64,000 nucleotides of DNA from Plantactinospora sp040120695 (GCF_040120695.1 NZ_JBEEAC010000035.1:1-64000), one strand, 5' to 3'. Positions 41,942 to 53,559 are shown, counted from the first letter of the stretch. Translations and numbers: made by a program. The notes: generated by a model from the sequence alone, not told the origin.

Positions 41942-43660
41942 ATGCAGTTTCCGACCGTCGACCTGCCGGTGGTACCCCGGTTGCTGGCCGCGCCGGCACC
42001 CGGTTGGGTGGAGACGACCGACGTGATCGTGATCGGGTCGGGCATCGCCGGGCTCACCGCCGCGCTGCACCTGCGCGAGGCGGGGCTGCACGTCACCGTG
42101 GTGACCAAGGTCAACATCGATGACGGCTCGACCCGGTGGGCGCAGGGCGGCATAGCGGCCGTACTCGATCCGCTGGACACCCCCGCCGCGCACGCCTCGG
42201 ACACCGAGCTGGCCGGGGTCGGGCTCTGCGACCCGGCGGCGGTACGGGTGCTGGTGGCGGAGGGGCCGAGCCGGCTGCGGGAGCTGATCCGGACCGGTGC
42301 CGAGTTCGACCGCAACCCGGACGGCTCGCTGATGCTCACTCGGGAGGGCGGCCACCGGGCGGACCGGATCGTGCACGCCGGCGGCGACGCGACCGGGGCC
42401 GAGGTGCAGCGGGCACTGCACGCTGCGGTCGGCCGCGACCCCTGGATCCGGCTGGTCGAGCATGCCCTGGTCCTCGACCTGCTCCGGGCCCCGGACGGCG
42501 GCTGGGCCGGTCCCGGACGGGCCTGCGGGATAACCCTGCACGTGCTCGGCGAGGGCAGTGAGGACGGGGTCGGTGCGATCCTGGCCCGGGCGGTGGTGCT
42601 GGCCACCGGCGGGATGGGGCAGATCTTCGCCGCCACCACCAATCCGGCGGTCTCCACCGGGGACGGGGTCGCCCTGGCGATGCGGGCCGGCGCCGCCGTC
42701 ACCGACCTGGAGTTCGTCCAGTTCCACCCGACCGCGCTGATGGCGTCGGCCATCCCGGACAGCGACGGCGTCCCGGACAGCGACGGCGTCCCGGCCCTGG
42801 CCGCCCAGCAGCCGCTGGTCTCCGAGGCGCTGCGCGGTGAGGGCGCGTACCTGGTCGACGCGGACGGCAAGCGGTTCATGGTCGGCCAGCACGAGCTGGC
42901 CGAGCTGGCGCCCCGGGACGTGGTCGCCAAGGGAATACACGGGGTACTGCTGGCCACCGGCGCCGACCACGTCTTCCTGGACGCCCGGCACCTCGGGGCG
43001 GAGTTCCTGGCCCGGCGGTTCCCCACCATCGTCGCCTCCTGCCGCGCCGCCGGGATCGACCCGGCCGAGCAGCCGATCCCGGTCGCTCCGGCCGCGCACT
43101 ACGCCTCCGGCGGGGTCCGCACCGACCTGCACGGCCGCACCTCCATCCCCGGCCTGTACGCCTGCGGCGAGGTCGCCTGCACCGGCGTGCACGGCGCCAA
43201 CCGGCTGGCCAGCAACTCGCTGCTGGAGGGGCTGGTCTTCGCCCGCCGGATCGCCCAGGACATCGCCCGGGATCTGCCGGCCCAGGTCGAGCCGGTCCGG
43301 ACCGGGGCGTGGCAGGGCGGCGCGGGCGCGACGATCGACCCGGCGGTGCGGCCGCGCCTGGCCAGGGCGATGACCAGGGGCGCCGGGGTGCTCCGCTCCG
43401 CCGACTCGCTGCGGGCGACCGCCGCGGAGCTGGTCACCCTCGGCGCGACCCGGGCCGCGCCGCGTACCGCGAGCTGGGAGGCGACCAACCTGATCACGGT
43501 GGCCGCGGCGCTCGTCGGTGCGGCGTACGCCCGGCAGGAGACCCGGGGCTGCCATTGGCGCGAGGACTTCTCGGAATCGCGCGACGATTGGCTCGGGCAC
43601 CTGGTCGGGTCGATCGGTCCGGCGGGCAACCTCGAACAGGACTGGGAGGCACTGTGCTGA
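41942..43660 (+). CDS. nadB: L-aspartate oxidase
   Basis: FAD enzyme that makes iminoaspartate, the first step of de novo NAD synthesis. The 572-residue protein has the FAD fold VIVIGSGIAGLTAALHLREA, the STRWAQGGIAA flavin segment, the active region PAAHYASGGVRTD and the NRLASNSLLEGL motif. The ATG at 41942 is preferred (GGAG just upstream); a TTG at 41930 is in frame. An 18-bp duplication inserts DSDGVP twice near residue 275, in a loop before the conserved GEGAYLVD segment. nadC overlaps its end by 7 bases. The quinolinate synthase gene nadA is not adjacent. Confidence 0.96.
   Translation: MQFPTVDLPVVPRLLAAPAPGWVETTDVIVIGSGIAGLTAALHLREAGLHVTVVTKVNIDDGSTRWAQGGIAAVLDPLDTPAAHASDTELAGVGLCDPAAVRVLVAEGPSRLRELIRTGAEFDRNPDGSLMLTREGGHRADRIVHAGGDATGAEVQRALHAAVGRDPWIRLVEHALVLDLLRAPDGGWAGPGRACGITLHVLGEGSEDGVGAILARAVVLATGGMGQIFAATTNPAVSTGDGVALAMRAGAAVTDLEFVQFHPTALMASAIPDSDGVPDSDGVPALAAQQPLVSEALRGEGAYLVDADGKRFMVGQHELAELAPRDVVAKGIHGVLLATGADHVFLDARHLGAEFLARRFPTIVASCRAAGIDPAEQPIPVAPAAHYASGGVRTDLHGRTSIPGLYACGEVACTGVHGANRLASNSLLEGLVFARRIAQDIARDLPAQVEPVRTGAWQGGAGATIDPAVRPRLARAMTRGAGVLRSADSLRATAAELVTLGATRAAPRTASWEATNLITVAAALVGAAYARQETRGCHWREDFSESRDDWLGHLVGSIGPAGNLEQDWEALC
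42753..42788 (+). repeat. 18-bp in-frame tandem duplication in nadB
   Basis: Two identical 18-bp units, 42753-42770 and 42771-42788, encode PDSDGV twice in a surface loop of L-aspartate oxidase. Confidence 0.92.
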
Positions 43661-44544
43661 CAGACTCGACCACGCGGGCGCTGCGGGACGCCGGGCTCGA
43701 CCCGGTGGAGGTGGAACGCATCGTGCGGGGGGCGCTGGACGAGGACCTGGGGCCGGAGCGGCTGGACGTGACCAGCGTGGCGACGATTCCGGACGACCAG
43801 GTCGACACCGCCGACCTGGTGGCCCGGGCCGACGGGGTCGTCGCCGGACTGGCGGTGGCGGCGGCCGTCTTCGAACTGGCGGCCGGCGCGGACGTCCGGG
43901 TGCTGCCGGTGGCGACCGACGGCGCCGAGGTCGGCGTGGGGGACGTGCTGGCCACGGTGACCGGGCCGACCCGGGGGCTGCTCACCGCCGAGCGGACCGC
44001 GCTGAACCTGCTCTGCCGGATCTCCGGGGTGGCGACGCACACCCGCGCCTGGGTGGCGGCGCTGGGCGGCGGCAAGGCGACCGTGCTGGACACCCGCAAG
44101 ACCACTCCCGGGCTGCGCCCGCTGGAGAAGTACGCGGTCCGGGCCGGCGGCGGCGCCAACAAGCGACTCGGGCTGTACGACGTGGCGATGATCAAGGACA
44201 ACCACAAGCTGGCGGCCGGCGGTGTCGGTCCGGCGTACCGGCGGGTCCGGGAGGCGTTCCCGGCGGTGCCGATCCAGGTCGAGGTGACCACGGTGGCCGA
44301 GGCGCTGGAGGCGGTCGAGGCGGGCGCCGACTTCCTGCTCTGCGACAACATGTCCCCGGCGCTGCTGACCGAGGTGGTGGCGGCGGTGGGCGACCGGGCC
44401 GAGCTGGAGGCGACCGGCGGGCTGACCCTGGCCACCGCCGCCGAGTACGCGGCGACGGGTGTCGACTACCTCTCGGTTGGGGCGCTCACGCACTCCTCGC
44501 CTATCTTGGACATCGCACTGGACCTCCGCTCGCGCGCCGCGTAG
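43654..44544 (+). CDS. nadC: Nicotinate-nucleotide pyrophosphorylase (quinolinate phosphoribosyltransferase)
   Basis: Converts quinolinate and PRPP to nicotinate mononucleotide. The 296-residue protein carries ALDEDLGPERLDVTS, the substrate-binding TVLDTRKTTPGLRPLEKYAV and the phosphate site LEATGGLTL. GTG at 43654 lies within the last codons of nadB, showing coupling. It ends just before the coaX gene, so nadB-nadC-coaX read as one operon linking NAD and CoA synthesis. Confidence 0.96.
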   Translation: MLTDSTTRALRDAGLDPVEVERIVRGALDEDLGPERLDVTSVATIPDDQVDTADLVARADGVVAGLAVAAAVFELAAGADVRVLPVATDGAEVGVGDVLATVTGPTRGLLTAERTALNLLCRISGVATHTRAWVAALGGGKATVLDTRKTTPGLRPLEKYAVRAGGGANKRLGLYDVAMIKDNHKLAAGGVGPAYRRVREAFPAVPIQVEVTTVAEALEAVEAGADFLLCDNMSPALLTEVVAAVGDRAELEATGGLTLATAAEYAATGVDYLSVGALTHSSPILDIALDLRSRAA

Positions 44545-44584
44545 CGGCGGGACGCGCCACGACTCGGGGTTCGGGACTGACGAC

Positions 44585-45343
44585 ATGCTGCTCTGTATCG
44601 ACATCGGCAACACCAACACCGTGCTGGCGACCTTCGAGGGCGAGAAGCTGGTCCACTCCTGGCGGATCAAGACGGATGCCCGGTCCACCGCCGACGAGCT
44701 GGGGCTGAAGCTGCGCGGCCTGCTGGCCGCCGGCGCGGTGGAGGTCACCGGGGTGGCCGCCTGTTCGACGGTGCCGGCGGCGCTGCGCTCGCTGCGTACG
44801 ATGCTGGCCCGGTACTACGGCGACATCCCGTACGTGATCGTCGAGCCGGGGGTGAGGACCGGGGTGCAGTTGGCGATCGACAACCCGAAGGAGGTCGGCG
44901 CCGACCGGGTGGTCAACACCCTGGCCGCGTTCACCCTCTACGGCGGGCCGTCGATCGTGGTCGACTTCGGCACCACCACCAACTTCGACGTGATCAGCGG
45001 CCGGGGCGAGTTCCTCGGCGGTGCGTTCGCGCCCGGCATCGAGATCTCCTTCGACGCGCTCGCCGCCCGGGCCGCCCAGCTGCGCAAGGTCGAGCCGGCG
45101 GTACCCCGTTCGGTGGTCGGCAAGAACACCGTCGAGTGCCTCCAGGCCGGGATGTACTTCGGTTTCGCCGGTCAGGTGGACCGGATCGTCGAGCGGATGA
45201 TCGACGAGCTGGGCGAGGTCCGGGCGGTGATCGCCACCGGCGGGCTGGCGGCCCTGGTGATCGGCGAGTGTCGGACGATCACCCACCACGAGCCGATGAT
45301 CACGCTGATCGGGCTGCGCATGGTCTACGACCGCAACCGCTGA
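44585..45343 (+). CDS. coaX: Type III pantothenate kinase
   Basis: Phosphorylates pantothenate in the first step of CoA synthesis. The 252-residue protein has the P-loop-like LLCIDIGNTNTVLATFEG, the central PKEVGADRVVNTLAAF and VVDFGTTTNFDVIS, and the GGLAAL motif near the end, all typical of CoaX. ATG at 44585 gives the family N terminus; the frame is open further up. It directly follows nadC by 40 bases. Confidence 0.95.
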   Translation: MLLCIDIGNTNTVLATFEGEKLVHSWRIKTDARSTADELGLKLRGLLAAGAVEVTGVAACSTVPAALRSLRTMLARYYGDIPYVIVEPGVRTGVQLAIDNPKEVGADRVVNTLAAFTLYGGPSIVVDFGTTTNFDVISGRGEFLGGAFAPGIEISFDALAARAAQLRKVEPAVPRSVVGKNTVECLQAGMYFGFAGQVDRIVERMIDELGEVRAVIATGGLAALVIGECRTITHHEPMITLIGLRMVYDRNR

Positions 45344-45458
45344 CCTTCCCCGCCGCGGCTGGTCGACCATGCCGGGGTTATCCGGTGCCCCGCCCCCGAC
45401 CCACTTGAGTACGCTCGGGGCCGAACTCCGCCGACACGATTTCCCGAGGAAGCATGCC

Positions 45459-46967
45459 GTGAGCCAGCAGATCTCGAACCCCGCCGACCCCGTGGACGAC
45501 CTTCCCGAGCAGATGCGGGTCCGCAGGGAGAAGCGGGACCGCATGCTCGCCGAGGGCGTCGAACCGTACCCGGTGGGATATCCGCGTACCGCGACTCTCG
45601 CCGAGATCCGGGCCCGTTACGCGGACCTTCCGACCGACACCGCCAGCGGGGACGTCGCCGCCGTCACCGGCCGGGTGATCTTCGTACGCAACACCGGCAA
45701 GCTCTGTTTCGCCACCCTGCGGGACGGCGACGGCACCGAACTCCAGGCGATGCTCTCGCTCGACCGGGTCGGGCAGGAGCGGCTCGACGCCTGGAAGCGG
45801 CTGGTCGACCTCGGCGACCACGTCGGGGTTACCGGTGAGGTGATTACCAGCCGGCGCGGGGAGCTTTCCGTGCTCGCCGATTCCTGGGCGCCGACCGCGA
45901 AGGCGCTCCGGCCGCTGCCGGTGGCGCACAAGCCGCTTAGTGAGGAGGCCCGGGTCCGGCAGCGTTATGTCGATCTGATCGTGCGCCCCCGCGCCCGGGA
46001 GATGGTACGCACCCGGGCGGCGACGCTGCGTAGTCTGCGCGATTCGCTGCACGCCCGGAGTTTCATCGAAGTTGAAACCCCCATGCTGCAACCGCTGCCG
46101 GGTGGGGCCACGGCCAGGCCATTCGTGACGCACAGCAATGCGTTAGACACGGATCTGTATCTGCGAATCGCCCCCGAGCTTTTTCTCAAGCGGGCGGCGG
46201 TCGGCGGCATCGACCGGGTCTTCGAGATCAACCGCAACTTCCGTAATGAGGGGGTCGACTCTTCGCACTCGCCCGAGTTCGCCATGCTGGAGGTGTACGA
46301 GGCGTACGGTGACTACGACACCATGGCGACCCTCACCCGTGACCTGGTGCAGGCAGCCGCGCTCGCCGCCGCCGGGTCTCACCTGGTCACCCACGCCGAC
46401 GGCACCGAGTTCGACCTCGGCGGTCAGTGGCGTTCGGTGACCCTCTACGGCACCCTTTCCGAGGCGCTCGGCGAGGAGGTGACCGTCCGCACCGCAATGG
46501 CCGACCTGCTGGGATACGCGGAAAAGGTCGGTCTCGCGGTCGACCCGACGTGGGGTCCGGGCAAGCTCGCCGAGGAGCTTTTCGAGGAGCTGGTCGTCCC
46601 GACGCTGCGCCAGCCCACCTTCGTCCGGGACTACCCGGAAGAGACCAGCCCGCTGGTCCGGGCGCACCCTGACGAGGCGGGCCTGACCGCGAAATGGGAC
46701 CTCTACGTGCTCGGTTTCGAGCTGGCCACCGGCTACACCGAGCTGGTCGACCCGGTGGTGCAGCGGGAGCGACTCGTGGCGCAGGCCCGGCGCTCGGCCT
46801 CCGGCGACGACGAGGCCATGCGGCTCGACGAGGACTTCCTGCGGGCCATGGAGTACGGAATGCCGCCGCTCGGGGGCATGGGAATGGGAATCGACCGGCT
46901 GCTGATGGCCCTCACGGGCCTCGGAATTCGGGAAACCATCCTCTTCCCGATGGTCCGACCCGAGTAG
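45459..46967 (+). CDS. lysS: Lysyl-tRNA synthetase, class II
   Basis: Charges tRNA-Lys. The 502-residue enzyme has an OB-fold anticodon domain (about 60-175), class II motif 1 (SFIEVETPMLQPLPGGATA), motif 2 (VFEINRNFRNEG) and motif 3 (GGMGMGIDRLLMALTG). The GTG at 45459 behind CGAGGA yields VSQQISNPADP, the expected short leader; the frame opens 30 codons earlier without a signal. Slightly more AT-rich codons than its neighbours are seen in 46040-46260. The coaX-lysS-lsr2-clpC order is conserved in actinobacteria. Confidence 0.96.
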   Translation: MSQQISNPADPVDDLPEQMRVRREKRDRMLAEGVEPYPVGYPRTATLAEIRARYADLPTDTASGDVAAVTGRVIFVRNTGKLCFATLRDGDGTELQAMLSLDRVGQERLDAWKRLVDLGDHVGVTGEVITSRRGELSVLADSWAPTAKALRPLPVAHKPLSEEARVRQRYVDLIVRPRAREMVRTRAATLRSLRDSLHARSFIEVETPMLQPLPGGATARPFVTHSNALDTDLYLRIAPELFLKRAAVGGIDRVFEINRNFRNEGVDSSHSPEFAMLEVYEAYGDYDTMATLTRDLVQAAALAAAGSHLVTHADGTEFDLGGQWRSVTLYGTLSEALGEEVTVRTAMADLLGYAEKVGLAVDPTWGPGKLAEELFEELVVPTLRQPTFVRDYPEETSPLVRAHPDEAGLTAKWDLYVLGFELATGYTELVDPVVQRERLVAQARRSASGDDEAMRLDEDFLRAMEYGMPPLGGMGMGIDRLLMALTGLGIRETILFPMVRPE

Positions 46968-47077
46968 TGTCGCCGCACGACTTGTCGGGTAGTTTCGCCG
47001 TCCTATTGACGGAGCAAGCATCTAACGGGCTATTGTGCTCTTGTTTGCGGCGAACCTGCTCGAAAGGATAGCGACAC

Positions 47078-47428
47078 GTGGCCAAGCAGATCATTCACAA
47101 GCTGGTCGATGACCTGGACGGCGGAGACGCGGACGAGACCGTCAAGTTCTCGCTCGACGGCGTGCAGTACGAGATCGACCTGTCGGAGAAGAACGCCGGC
47201 AAATTGCGGGAGCTATTCGCCCCGTACGTCGCCGCCGGGTCGAAGGTGGGCCGGGGTGGCGTGGTCGTCGGCGGCCGTGCCGCACGGGGGCGGGGTGGCG
47301 CGACCGCCGACCGCGAGCAGAACAAGGCGATCCGGGCCTGGGCCAAGAAGGAAGGCAAGGACATCTCCGACCGCGGGCGGATCCCGCAGGAGATCGTTGA
47401 CGAGTACCACGCCAAGGCGGGCCGCTAG
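47078..47428 (+). CDS. lsr2: Lsr2 nucleoid-associated protein
   Basis: H-NS-like DNA-bridging protein that silences AT-rich, often foreign, DNA. The 116-residue product has the N-terminal dimerisation part (LVDDLDGGDADETVKFSLDG) and the C-terminal DNA-binding domain with the AT-hook-like RGR in GKDISDRGRIPQEIV. GTG start at 47078 follows AAAGGA. An extra Gly/Arg segment (GGRAARGRGGATADREQ) links the two domains. A perfect hairpin follows the gene. Confidence 0.96.
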   Translation: MAKQIIHKLVDDLDGGDADETVKFSLDGVQYEIDLSEKNAGKLRELFAPYVAAGSKVGRGGVVVGGRAARGRGGATADREQNKAIRAWAKKEGKDISDRGRIPQEIVDEYHAKAGR

Positions 47429-47451
47429 CGGCCGGCGCTTCCGTGGTCCCC

Positions 47452-47489
47452 GCGCGGGATGGGTGGACGATCAGTCCCCCATCCCGCGC
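47452..47489 (+). terminator. Terminator after lsr2
   Basis: A perfect 12-bp inverted repeat (GCGCGGGATGGG at 47452-47463, CCCATCCCGCGC at 47478-47489) with a 14-base loop, followed by ATTTCTGTG, 23 bases after the lsr2 stop. Confidence 0.7.
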
Positions 47490-48043
47490 ATTTCTGTGTG
47501 CTGTGGGCAAGTATGAGAGGATTAGGGCGAGTGTCCGCTTCGTCGGCCGGTCGTCGAGCCGGATCACCGACCGGGGCCCGGTCGCCTCGGTCGCCTCGGT
47601 CTTCGAGTTCGACGGGTCGGTGATCCCGGTCGCTTCCCGCCCGCCGCGCAACCGCCGGTGGCGAGGTGTCGTCCGCGCGGCCGTCGCCGTCGGGAGCGAT
47701 CTGTCGGTCCCGGGAACAACCTGACGGCCCAGGCGTTGTCCACAACCAGTGGACGAAGTTGTCCACAGCCTGTGGATGACGCGGGGCCGCGTCGTCCGGA
47801 CGGAGGCTCGAATTTCGCTCTGCGCGTACAGCGGACGGTCCGGGAAGCATCGCTGAGCGTGGACTGTTGGTAAAAACGTCGCGTACCTGGCTCATTCCGG
47901 GAACACACGACCTCAGGAGAGTCGGCTCGCGGCGATAGAGTAAGGGAGCACGGACGTCCGCCCCGGATGTCCGGGTGGTGGCCCCGCCACGATGCTTGGA
48001 CCATCAAGATCGAGTGCGCACGGCACGTGAGGAGCACGAGGGC
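47490..48043. other. Long upstream region of clpC
   Basis: About 550 bases with no convincing gene; open frames overlapping it lack start sites or conserved sequence. It contains a duplicated TGTCCACA/TGTGGA word set near 47735-47775 (GTTGTCCACAACCAGTGG and GTTGTCCACAGCCTGTGG). The AT-richer part 47870-47945 is the probable clpC promoter zone. A ClgR-type operator was sought and not convincingly found. Confidence 0.4.
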
Positions 48044-50575
<2,532 letters not shown>

Positions 50576-50597
50576 GCGGCGGCTCGGTAACAGACGG

Positions 50598-50629
50598 TTC
50601 GGCCCGGTGGCAGTCGCCACCGGGCCGAA
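50598..50629. terminator. Bidirectional terminator between clpC and mutY
   Basis: A perfect 14-bp stem (TTCGGCCCGGTGGC at 50598-50611, GCCACCGGGCCGAA at 50616-50629) with a 4-base loop lies 23 bases after clpC and 21 before the end of convergent mutY. Confidence 0.8.
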
Positions 50630-50650
50630 TTCGTTCGTGCGGAACGGGGG

Positions 50651-51538
50651 CTATCCGTCGGTGCCCTCGCCGGCCAGCACGCAGGTGTCGTCGACCATCT
50701 CGACCAGGCCGTCCTCGATAAGCCCGGCCAGCGCCCGGGAGCGTTGCAGGTCGTCCGACCAGACCAGATCCAGCCGGGCCCGGGGCACCGGGCCGGTAGC
50801 CTCCCGGAGTACGGCCAGCAGCTTGCCCCGGACCTGCCGGTCAGTGCCGGCGTACCGCTGTGGGCGGCGGGTCGGGCCGGACGGCGCGGTACGCCCCGAC
50901 GCCCGCCACGCGCACCGGGCGGCCAGCGGACAGTCGACACACCGGGGTGCCCGGGCGGTGCAGACCAGCGCCCCCAGCTCCATGAACGCGGCGCTGGCCC
51001 GGGCGGCCCGCTCCGGTACCGCCGGCAGCAGTGCCTCGGTGGCGACCAGGTCGGCGGGACGGGTCGCCGGCCCCGCGTCCGGTTCCCCGGCAACGGCCCG
51101 GGCCACCAGCCGGCGTACGTTCGTGTCCACCACCGGATGCCGCTGGCCGTACGCGAACGCCGCTACCGCCCGGGCGGTGTAGTCGCCGACGCCGGGCAGC
51201 GCCAGCAACTCCTCCAGGGTGGATGGCACCTCCCCGCCATGTCGCCGCAGTACGGCCGCCGCACACTCGTGCAGCCGCAGCGCCCGTCGGGGATAGCCGA
51301 GCCGCCCCCACATCCGGATCGCCTCGGCCGGAGTGTCGGCGGCCAGGTCGGCCGGTGCGGGCCACCGGGCGAGCCAGGCCCGCCAGGCGGGAAGTACCCG
51401 CACCACCGGGGTCTGCTGCAGCATGACCTCGCTGACCAGGATCGGCCACGCCCCGATGCCGGGCTCTCGCCAGGGCAGGTCGCGGGCGTTCTCGTCGTAC
51501 CACCGGATGGCGTCGGCGGCGAGTGGTGTAGTCGACAT
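50651..51538 (-). CDS. mutY: A/G-specific adenine glycosylase
   Basis: Removes adenine mispaired with 8-oxoguanine. The 295-residue enzyme has the catalytic MLQQTPV region, helix-hairpin-helix LPGVGDYTARAV, catalytic Asp in HPVVDTNVRRL, and the iron-sulfur cluster Cys spaced 6-2-5 (CTARAPRCVDCPLAARC). The C-terminal NUDIX-like recognition domain of Escherichia coli MutY is reduced to a short tail (about 70 residues), common in actinobacteria. ATG at 51538. It is divergent from the ACT-domain gene. Confidence 0.93.
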   Translation of the reverse strand: MSTTPLAADAIRWYDENARDLPWREPGIGAWPILVSEVMLQQTPVVRVLPAWRAWLARWPAPADLAADTPAEAIRMWGRLGYPRRALRLHECAAAVLRRHGGEVPSTLEELLALPGVGDYTARAVAAFAYGQRHPVVDTNVRRLVARAVAGEPDAGPATRPADLVATEALLPAVPERAARASAAFMELGALVCTARAPRCVDCPLAARCAWRASGRTAPSGPTRRPQRYAGTDRQVRGKLLAVLREATGPVPRARLDLVWSDDLQRSRALAGLIEDGLVEMVDDTCVLAGEGTDG

Positions 51539-51655
51539 GGCGCCGTCGATCCTGTCATGCCGGCCGGGCGCCCGGTCGCGGCCGGGCGTCCCGGAGCGTG
51601 GGCCGGAGGCCGGGTCGGGTCCCGGACGGGGTGGACGATCCGGCAGACTGCCCGG

Positions 51656-52168
51656 ATGAACGAGCTCGCGATCACCGTCATCGGTCCGGACCGGCCCGGC
51701 ATCGTGGCCGACGTGACGGAGGCGCTGGCCCAGGTCGGGGCCAACCTGACCGACTCGACCATGACCCGGTTGCGCGGGCACTTCGCGATGACGTTGATCT
51801 GCGTCGGCCCGTCCGGTGCCGAGGCGGAGGCGGCGCTCGCCCCGGTCGTCGGAAACGGCCCGCTGGTGGCGACGGTTCGCCCGGTCGGCGCCGAAGCGAC
51901 GAGTACGCCGCTCGGCGAGCCGTACCTGATGGCCGTGCACGGGGCCGATCGGCTCGGCATCGTCGCCGCGCTGACCCGGGTGATCGCCGAGGCCGGCGGC
52001 AACGTCACCGACCTGACCACCCGGCTGACCGGGCCGCTCTACGTCCTCCTCGCCGAGGTGGAGTTGCGGCCGGGCGCGGCCGACGGGATTGCCGCCCGGC
52101 TGGCCGAGGTGGCCGCCGGGCTGGACGTGGAGGTCACCCTGCGGCGAGCCGACTCGGACCTGCTGTGA
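51656..52168 (+). CDS. Tandem ACT-domain protein, GcvR-like
   Basis: A 170-residue protein made of two ACT domains: NELAITVIGPDRPGIVADVT (residues 2-21) and EPYLMAVHGADRLGIVAALT in the second half. This arrangement matches the glycine-cleavage-system transcriptional repressor GcvR family; the ligand is usually an amino acid. No DNA-binding domain is present, so any regulation would be indirect. Its stop overlaps the start of def (GTGA). Confidence 0.88.
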   Translation: MNELAITVIGPDRPGIVADVTEALAQVGANLTDSTMTRLRGHFAMTLICVGPSGAEAEAALAPVVGNGPLVATVRPVGAEATSTPLGEPYLMAVHGADRLGIVAALTRVIAEAGGNVTDLTTRLTGPLYVLLAEVELRPGAADGIAARLAEVAAGLDVEVTLRRADSDLL

Positions 52169-52746
52169 CCGGGAAGGACGGTTCCGGGATGGTCGAGGAG
52201 TGCGACCTGGGCGACTGGACCCCCGAGCTGCTCGGTGACCCGGGCCGGGTACGCCCGGTGGTGACCGCGCCGGCCGGGGTGCTGAGCCGGGCAGGTGTCA
52301 CCGTGGACCCGTGCGACGACGAGGTGGTCCGACTCGCCGCCGACCTGGTGGCCACGATGCGGGTCTCGCCCGGCTGCGTGGGCCTGGCCGCACCGCAGAT
52401 CGGGATCGGCGCCCGGGTCTTCGCGGTGGACGTGACCGGGCATCCCAAGACCGTCACCTCGCACGGCACCTTCGTGCTCTGCAACGCCGAGATCGTCGAG
52501 GCGAGCCGATGGCGGCCGGGGCGGGAGGGCTGCATGTCGGTCCCCGACCTGACCGGTGACGTGAAGCGGGCCAGCCGGGTGGTGGTGCGCGGGGTCCTGC
52601 CCGGCACCGGCGCGGCCGTCCGGGTGGTCACCGACGGCTTCGAGGCCCGGGCGCTTCAGCACGAGATCGACCACTGCGCGGGCCGGCTGTTCCTGGACCG
52701 GGTGGCCGGCGCGCACGCCGTCTACCAGCGCAAGGTCTATCTGTGA
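52165..52746 (+). CDS. def: Peptide deformylase
   Basis: Fe/Zn enzyme that removes the N-formyl group from new proteins. Motif 1 GLAAPQIG (near 72), motif 2 EGCMSVP (near 121) and motif 3 QHEIDH (near 164) are complete. GTG at 52165 is coupled to the ACT gene; an ATG at 52189 with AGGA 10-11 bases upstream may be the true start, giving a 185-residue product. The motif 2 Met replaces the commoner Leu, which is tolerated in type 2-like actinobacterial enzymes. Position beside an ACT protein is unusual for def. Confidence 0.94.
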   Translation: MTGKDGSGMVEECDLGDWTPELLGDPGRVRPVVTAPAGVLSRAGVTVDPCDDEVVRLAADLVATMRVSPGCVGLAAPQIGIGARVFAVDVTGHPKTVTSHGTFVLCNAEIVEASRWRPGREGCMSVPDLTGDVKRASRVVVRGVLPGTGAAVRVVTDGFEARALQHEIDHCAGRLFLDRVAGAHAVYQRKVYL

Positions 52747-52827
52747 GCTGCGGCGCGGATACACCGGGCCGGGGCCCCGGCGCGTCGCGGGGGTCAGGGC
52801 CACGCGTGCCGATACGGTGAAACCATT

Positions 52828-53559
52828 ATGCGTCTGACGGTTGGCCCCCTGCCGCCCGCCGTGTATTGGCGGCGTCGAGCCGTCGTGCTCGGCGCTCTGC
52901 TGCTCTTCCTGATCGTGCTGCTCTACTCCTGCATCAACACGGGCGGGGCGGACGACTCCGGAGGGGACAAGACCGCCGATCCCGGGCCGTCCCCGACGCT
53001 CACCCCGCACGTGGATCCTTCCGCGTCCGGCCCTCCCGACTCGGGTGCTCCGGAGCCGGGTGGTCCGGGCGGTGAGGAGCCGTCCGACCCGCCCGCGGAC
53101 GACGGAGGGTCGGTCGAGCCGGCGGGTGGCGGTGAGGTGCCACCGGCGCCGCCGCCGGTCGCCAACGAGTGCACCGACCAGGAGATTTCGGTGATTCCGG
53201 TGCCCTCGCGGACCTCGGCCCAGCGGGGGCAGCCGATCGACCTGCGACTCAGGATCAAGAACGTCTCCGACCGGACCTGCAACCGGGACGTCGGCGCAGA
53301 CCTCCAGGAGCTGTACATCAAGTCCGGCGCCCGGAAGGTCTGGTCGTCGGACGTGTGCAGCGAGGTCCGCTCCAACGACGTCCGGGCGTTCCCGCCCAAC
53401 CACGAGAACGAATACAGGGTCTCCTGGAACGGGCGGGAGAGCTCCAGGTGCAGCAACCAGCTCGCCGCCGGGCCCTATCCGGCGGCCGGCACTTACCAGC
53501 TCTTCGGCCGGCTCGGCAACAAGCACAGCGAGCCGGTCCGGATCACCATCACCGGCTGA
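52828..53559 (+). CDS. Membrane-anchored protein with Pro-rich linker and Ig-like outer domain
   Basis: A 243-residue protein. After a short cytoplasmic start, one membrane helix (AVVLGALLLFLIVLLYSC, about 18-35), a Pro/Gly/Asp-rich spacer (45-112) and an outer domain (about 114-243) with four Cys (ANECTDQ, DRTCNRD, SDVCSEV, SSRCSNQ) likely forming two disulfides. The beta-strand pattern (QPIDLRLRIKNVSDRTCNRD) suggests an immunoglobulin-like fold. Function unknown; convergent with disA. Confidence 0.7.
   Translation: MRLTVGPLPPAVYWRRRAVVLGALLLFLIVLLYSCINTGGADDSGGDKTADPGPSPTLTPHVDPSASGPPDSGAPEPGGPGGEEPSDPPADDGGSVEPAGGGEVPPAPPPVANECTDQEISVIPVPSRTSAQRGQPIDLRLRIKNVSDRTCNRDVGADLQELYIKSGARKVWSSDVCSEVRSNDVRAFPPNHENEYRVSWNGRESSRCSNQLAAGPYPAAGTYQLFGRLGNKHSEPVRITITG

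Noticed and set aside
47443..47724. 93-codon frame after lsr2
   Set aside because: It runs through the lsr2 terminator hairpin, has no ribosome site, and resembles no family.
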